Shown here: in pieces, positions 3,855 through 6,388 of the stretch
How the letters are laid out: each line of letters begins with the position of its first letter
How positions within the stretch are numbered: the first letter of the stretch is position 1
Assembly: GCA_028279085.1 (NCBI GenBank)
Contig: JANQSX010000086.1
Span: 1-6,388 of the forward strand
Reading direction: 5' to 3'
DNA from: Bdellovibrionales bacterium
GTDB taxonomy: Bacteria > Bdellovibrionota > Bdellovibrionia > Bdellovibrionales > UBA1609
Length of the DNA stretch: 6,388 bases
Position numbers and translations under genes: made by a program
The notes under the pieces: model-generated
The model's database searches: none
What the model was told of the DNA's origin: nothing
The model's input: the letters and a program-made list of their open reading frames with translations, nothing else

Positions 3855-5844
3855 AGGCGGGTTTTCTTTGATTTTGTTTTTGCTGCATTTGATGTGAAAT
3901 CCTTTTAGCCTTTTCCATTTGCTCAGAGGACAACAGGTCAACTATTTTATTTCTATACTCAGTTACCGATTTGTCTCCATTCAACACCGCTAAATCAAAA
4001 TAAGCATAAGAGATGGTAAGATCTTTAGGAACCCCTTTTCCCAAGCCATACATCATGCCTAAATTATATTGAGATTCAGTGTGTCCTTTCTCACCGGCTT
4101 TTTGGAACCAATAGAGAGCCTGCTTATAATTTTGAGGAATGCCTTGTCCTGTTTTATACATCAGTCCCAATCTATATTGAGACTTAGTGTGTCCTTTCTC
4201 ACCGGCTTTTTGGAACCAATAGAGAGCCTGCTTGTAATTTTGATGAACACCTTGTCCTTTTTTATACATCATACCTAAATTATATTGAGCCTCAGTGTGT
4301 CCTTGTTCACCGGCTTTTTGGAACCAATAGAGAGCCTGCTTGTAATTTTGATGAACACCTTGTCCATATTTATACATCACTCCTAAATTGTATTGAGTCT
4401 TAGTGTCTCCCTGCTGGGCTAATTTTTGATATTCATCAAGATTGTTTTTATGACTTTTTCTTTCCTGATTTGATTGGCTTAAGATTCCAATTTTTTTATT
4501 TTCTCTAATAAGCTTTTTTAAATAAGTAACAGGTACGGCAAAATTAATATTTTGACTACCCTCTTGTATAGATGATGCTATAGCAACCACTTTTAGATCT
4601 TTAGATAAAACAGGAGAACCGCTGCTTCCTTTGGAAATAGGAGCGGTAATTTGTAATATCCGCCGCAGACCCTTAACTATTCTTTTAGCTGACACTATTC
4701 CTTTGGATAAGGTACCCATATAACCACGAGGAGAACCAAGGACAAAAATCTCATCCCCCATTTTGACTTGCCTGTAGTTTCCCAAACTTAGAAAATGATT
4801 AGTACTTTTGACAGTTTTTATAATAGCTAAATCATTTTTCTTGTCTTCATCCAGAACGTAACCTATATCTCTGATATTTTCATGTTTCTCATCATATGTC
4901 TCAATATAAACAACCTTCAACTTATCTTTTGTAAATGAGCTGTTAACCACATGACTGTTAGTAACCAGTAGATTGTTGGTGATAAAAAAACCACTTCCTG
5001 TGCCTGTTGGCCGACCGTCTTTAGAGCATGAAACAATAAGGGCTGTTCCGGCGGGTACTTGTTCCAGGCTTGAAATATTTGTTCCCTCCTTTTCCTTTAC
5101 AGAATTAAGAATGGTAGCTGTTTCAGAAATTTTAGTAGTTGTTTTATCTTTTTCAGAGACTGTTTTTTTTAAAAAGTCACAGTCTTTTTGTAATGAGTTG
5201 TTTTTCGCCGTTTTGTTCGGATTTTCTTCCGAGAGAGCAAGATGTAGGAGAACAGGAAAAATAAATAACAATAGCGTGGCTGTAGCTGATCTTGTAAAAT
5301 TTAATCTTCCACAATAGACCAGGGATTTTGCAGATTGATCCCATGAGGTGGTTCTTTTAGTTTTCAGTTTTATATACGATAATATGTAGGTTATAATAAA
5401 AATTGGAAAGATCCCTAATCCCCAACCTTTAAGCCATACCAGGAAACTTCTTTTAAGGGAGTTTGCAAAAGATAATTTTTTTCTATTTTTGTCTAAAATC
5501 CTTATTTTGAGCAAAGCTTTAAACGGTGTTGTTCCCATAGTGGAGATAAATACAGCTTCAATTAAAGAAAGGAGGAGAAAAAACAGGAGAAATATAAAAA
5601 CAAGAAAAAGAAGAATGAAAAAAAGCATTAGAAATTCGACCATGCTCTTTGAATATCCTTCCCCCATATGCAAAAGAGGAATTATTACACGGGAGAAAGA
5701 ATCTATGAACAAAGAATTTATTGGTTCATATATATGATCTGGTAAGATTTTTAAAAGTAAAGCAGAAAGTAAAGCAAAAAAGACACAGTCTAAATATCTT
5801 GCAAATAGCCTTCGCCAGGGGGTGATTTTCAGAACTCTTCTCAT
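3841..5844 (-). CDS. Membrane serine protease: RDD, trypsin-like and Sel1 repeats
   Basis: The product has 667 aa from ATG 5844, chosen because the RDD domain starts just after it (ITPWRRLFARYLD). A longer frame to 5997 would start inside repeat copy 4 and adds 51 unconvincing residues. Residues about 8-180 are an RDD domain with hydrophobic segments at about 20-33, 69-99 and 142-158 and the GTTPFKALLKIRILD signature. A further segment (187-204) probably anchors and exports what follows. Residues about 262-445 are a trypsin-like domain of S1C/HtrA type with an intact triad: His298 (TNSHVV), Asp338 (KNDLAII) and Ser408 (GSSGSP). No PDZ domain follows; instead four Sel1 repeats of 36 aa occupy about 477-619, likely for protein binding, then a Gln/Lys-rich tail. 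I infer an inner-membrane protease acting in the periplasm; topology is uncertain. It is the only minus-strand gene, and its stop (3841-3843) lies in repeat copy 3. A weak AAGAAAG precedes the start. Confidence 0.88.
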   Translation of the reverse strand: MRRVLKITPWRRLFARYLDCVFFALLSALLLKILPDHIYEPINSLFIDSFSRVIIPLLHMGEGYSKSMVEFLMLFFILLFLVFIFLLFFLLLSLIEAVFISTMGTTPFKALLKIRILDKNRKKLSFANSLKRSFLVWLKGWGLGIFPIFIITYILSYIKLKTKRTTSWDQSAKSLVYCGRLNFTRSATATLLLFIFPVLLHLALSEENPNKTAKNNSLQKDCDFLKKTVSEKDKTTTKISETATILNSVKEKEGTNISSLEQVPAGTALIVSCSKDGRPTGTGSGFFITNNLLVTNSHVVNSSFTKDKLKVVYIETYDEKHENIRDIGYVLDEDKKNDLAIIKTVKSTNHFLSLGNYRQVKMGDEIFVLGSPRGYMGTLSKGIVSAKRIVKGLRRILQITAPISKGSSGSPVLSKDLKVVAIASSIQEGSQNINFAVPVTYLKKLIRENKKIGILSQSNQERKSHKNNLDEYQKLAQQGDTKTQYNLGVMYKYGQGVHQNYKQALYWFQKAGEQGHTEAQYNLGMMYKKGQGVHQNYKQALYWFQKAGEKGHTKSQYRLGLMYKTGQGIPQNYKQALYWFQKAGEKGHTESQYNLGMMYGLGKGVPKDLTISYAYFDLAVLNGDKSVTEYRNKIVDLLSSEQMEKAKRISHQMQQKQNQRKPAFNKQ
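3988..4416 (-). repeat. Four tandem 108-bp Sel1-coding repeats
   Basis: The Sel1 units of the protease gene repeat every 108 bp (36 codons). On the plus strand GTGTCC starts at 4081, 4189 and 4297, with an equivalent site in the outermost unit at 4405. The three inner junctions share long, nearly identical stretches, for example CACCGGCTTTTTGGAACC. Nucleotide identity, including third positions, points to recent expansion and likely copy-number variation. Confidence 0.85.
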
Positions 5845-5926
5845 GACTTTCTTATCGGTTTTAAAAGATAAAAAATTAATTTTCCTAAGGATTGTAGATA
5901 AAAAACAACTTCTTATTTCTGATTGT

Positions 5927-5983
5927 CTCCACCAAAACAGGACGGGATTTGAATGGGAAAACCTGCTTTTGTTTTTAAAGATT
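5927..5983 (+). repeat. Decayed leader, repeat copy 4
   Basis: CTCCAC at 5927, a CAGG...CCTG pair and CCTGCTTTTGTTTTTAA before the ATG resemble the other leaders in order and length, but the TTCG and GNRA loops are gone. It lies upstream of, and antisense to, the protease gene, so it may form part of that gene's promoter region. Confidence 0.4.
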
Positions 5984-6040
5984 ATGAAAAAAACCATTGT
6001 TTATATTGACGGTTTGACATATTTTGAAAAAGACCGATAA
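5984..6040 (+). pseudogene. NYN-domain nuclease stub, copy 4
   Basis: The frame MKKTIVYIDG is identical to copy 1 for its first ten residues. It then runs straight into the promoter segment of repeat copy 5 (LTYFEKDR, then TAA). The NYN gene was cut after 30 bases and copy 5 joined directly to it. It cannot encode a nuclease. Confidence 0.7.
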
Positions 6041-6041
6041 T
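6014..6041 (+). promoter_or_regulatory. Candidate promoter of repeat copy 5
   Basis: A perfect TTGACA (6014-6019) and GATAAT (6036-6041) are 16 bp apart, the same spacing as copy 2. AATAAGAAGTGACATCCCCA follows, as in copy 2. It may drive only the leader RNA, or it may contribute to transcription of the tRNA downstream. Confidence 0.5.
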
Positions 6042-6050
6042 AAGAAGTGA

Positions 6051-6114
6051 CATCCCCACTGGATTCGGCTGGTGGGTGCGAGCAGGCGAAGGCCTGTTTT
6101 CGTGTTTTTAAGGT
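6051..6114 (+). repeat. Structured leader, repeat copy 5
   Basis: Hairpin 1 (6055-6076) pairs CCCACTGGA with GCTGGTGGG around TTCG. Eight of nine positions pair although four bases differ from copy 2. Hairpin 2 (6078-6103) pairs GCGA + GCAGGC with GCCTGT + TCGT around GAAG, its outer and middle closing pairs now G-U. TTTCGTGTTTTTA follows. The substitutions keep pairing, which supports a structure formed as RNA. Confidence 0.62.
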
Positions 6115-6180
6115 ATGAAAAAATCAGGTACTTTTATAATATATTGAAGGTTTTAATCTTTAATTATCGTTTAAAGGATG
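6115..6180 (+). pseudogene. NYN-domain nuclease remnant, copy 5
   Basis: An ATG opens MKKSGTFIIY and then hits TGA. The bases beyond still align with copy 1 (TATATTGAAGGTTTTAATCT against the YIDGFNL coding segment) with a 1-nt indel and a lost catalytic Asp codon (GAC to GAA). Similarity fades by about 6176, just before the tRNA. It is the most mutated of the stubs. Confidence 0.65.
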
Positions 6181-6203
6181 ATACTACGGTTAGGCAGTAG
6201 AAA

Positions 6204-6280
6204 GCGGGAGTAGCTCAATTGGCTAGAGCATCAGCCTTCCAAGCTGAGGGTTGCGGGTTCGAGTCCCGTCTCCCGCTCCA
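6204..6280 (+). tRNA. tRNA-Gly (anticodon UCC)
   Basis: This is a complete 77-nt cloverleaf. The acceptor stem GCGGGAG/CTCCCGC and D stem GCTC/GAGC are perfect. The anticodon stem TCAGC/GCTGA carries loop CTTCCAA, giving anticodon TCC (reads GGA/GGG glycine codons). The T stem GCGGG/CCCGT has one G-U pair and loop TTCGAGT. Discriminator T and an encoded CCA follow. It appears functional. It marks the right edge of the repeat array, and tRNA genes are common integration sites. Confidence 0.96.
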
Positions 6281-6388
6281 TTGCTCATGGGTTCGTACCG
6301 GACACATAGGTTACACTTTATACCGAAGACATAGGTAACACCTTCGTTCCAAAGGGATTATCTCCTGGTTCTACCCTCCCTACTTGTT
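6281..6388. mobile_element. Probable insertion-sequence edge with paired direct repeats
   Basis: Two near-identical direct repeats, ACATAGGTTACAC (6304-6316) and ACATAGGTAACAC (6329-6341), lie 25 bp apart downstream of the tRNA. Read on the minus strand they give paired 'TGTTACCTATGT' boxes, which I associate with ends of IS481-like (DDE) elements; this is from memory. A minus-strand frame enters from the right edge and ends at 6318 (EPGDNPFGTKVLPMSSV), possibly the C-terminus of an element protein. No transposase motif is visible in so short a piece. Confidence 0.35.

Noticed and set aside
4069..4278. Plus-strand ORF with an internal peptide repeat
   Set aside because: It is a shadow of the Sel1-coding tandem repeats on the opposite strand.
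4973..5737. Plus-strand ORFs at 4973-5317 and 5489-5737
   Set aside because: Both are antisense shadows of the trypsin and RDD parts of the protease, which have clear conserved motifs.
5872..5883. AAAATTAATTTT palindrome upstream of the protease
   Set aside because: A 12-bp pure A/T palindrome is expected by chance in sequence this AT-rich.
5845..5997. N-terminal extension of the protease to an ATG at 5997
   Set aside because: That ATG lies antisense inside repeat copy 4, and the extra 51 residues do not resemble an RDD N-terminus. ATG 5844 directly precedes the domain.
178..6114. CRISPR array
   Set aside because: The repeats are about 60-120 bp, kilobases apart, and separated by whole genes, with no short regular spacers.

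Overview
This is an AT-rich window (well over 60% A+T by eye) from an unidentified bacterium. A lipoprotein signal, an RDD membrane protein and Sel1 repeats suggest a Gram-negative, possibly host- or protist-associated lineage, but this is inference. No marker gene fixes the taxon.

The window is organised around five direct-oriented copies of one repeat unit. A complete unit has a short promoter, a structured leader of about 60 nt with two hairpins (loops TTCG and usually GNRA), and the 5' end of a gene for a NYN-domain (PIN-like) nuclease. All five NYN copies are broken: copy 1 (241-708) has an internal deletion, copy 2 (2249-2437) has a nonsense codon and lost its 3' half, and copies 3, 4 and 5 (3831, 5984, 6115) are stubs of about 20-65 bases. 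Unrelated cargo lies between the copies, so the layout resembles a cassette array.

Cargo between copies 1 and 2: a small lipoprotein with a duplicated four-cysteine motif (850-1218), a roughly 220-bp stretch without a recognisable gene, and a toxin-first type II toxin-antitoxin pair (RelE/ParE-like toxin 1471-1746, Xre-type antitoxin 1736-2041) with an inverted repeat in its promoter. Cargo between copies 2 and 3: an intact AAA-type ATPase with a C-terminal DUF4143/nuclease-like part (2559-3740), behind a strong sigma70-like promoter that predicts a leaderless mRNA. Cargo between copies 3 and 4: the only minus-strand gene, a large fusion of RDD membrane domain, trypsin/HtrA-like serine protease and four Sel1 repeats (3841-5844), whose stop codon lies inside repeat copy 3.

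Copies 4 and 5 are nearly back to back. They are followed by tRNA-Gly(UCC) (6204-6280) and then by paired direct repeats that look like the edge of an insertion sequence (6281-6388). The toxin-antitoxin pair may stabilise the array. The ATPase, lipoprotein and protease have no obvious shared pathway, which fits independently acquired cargo better than one operon.
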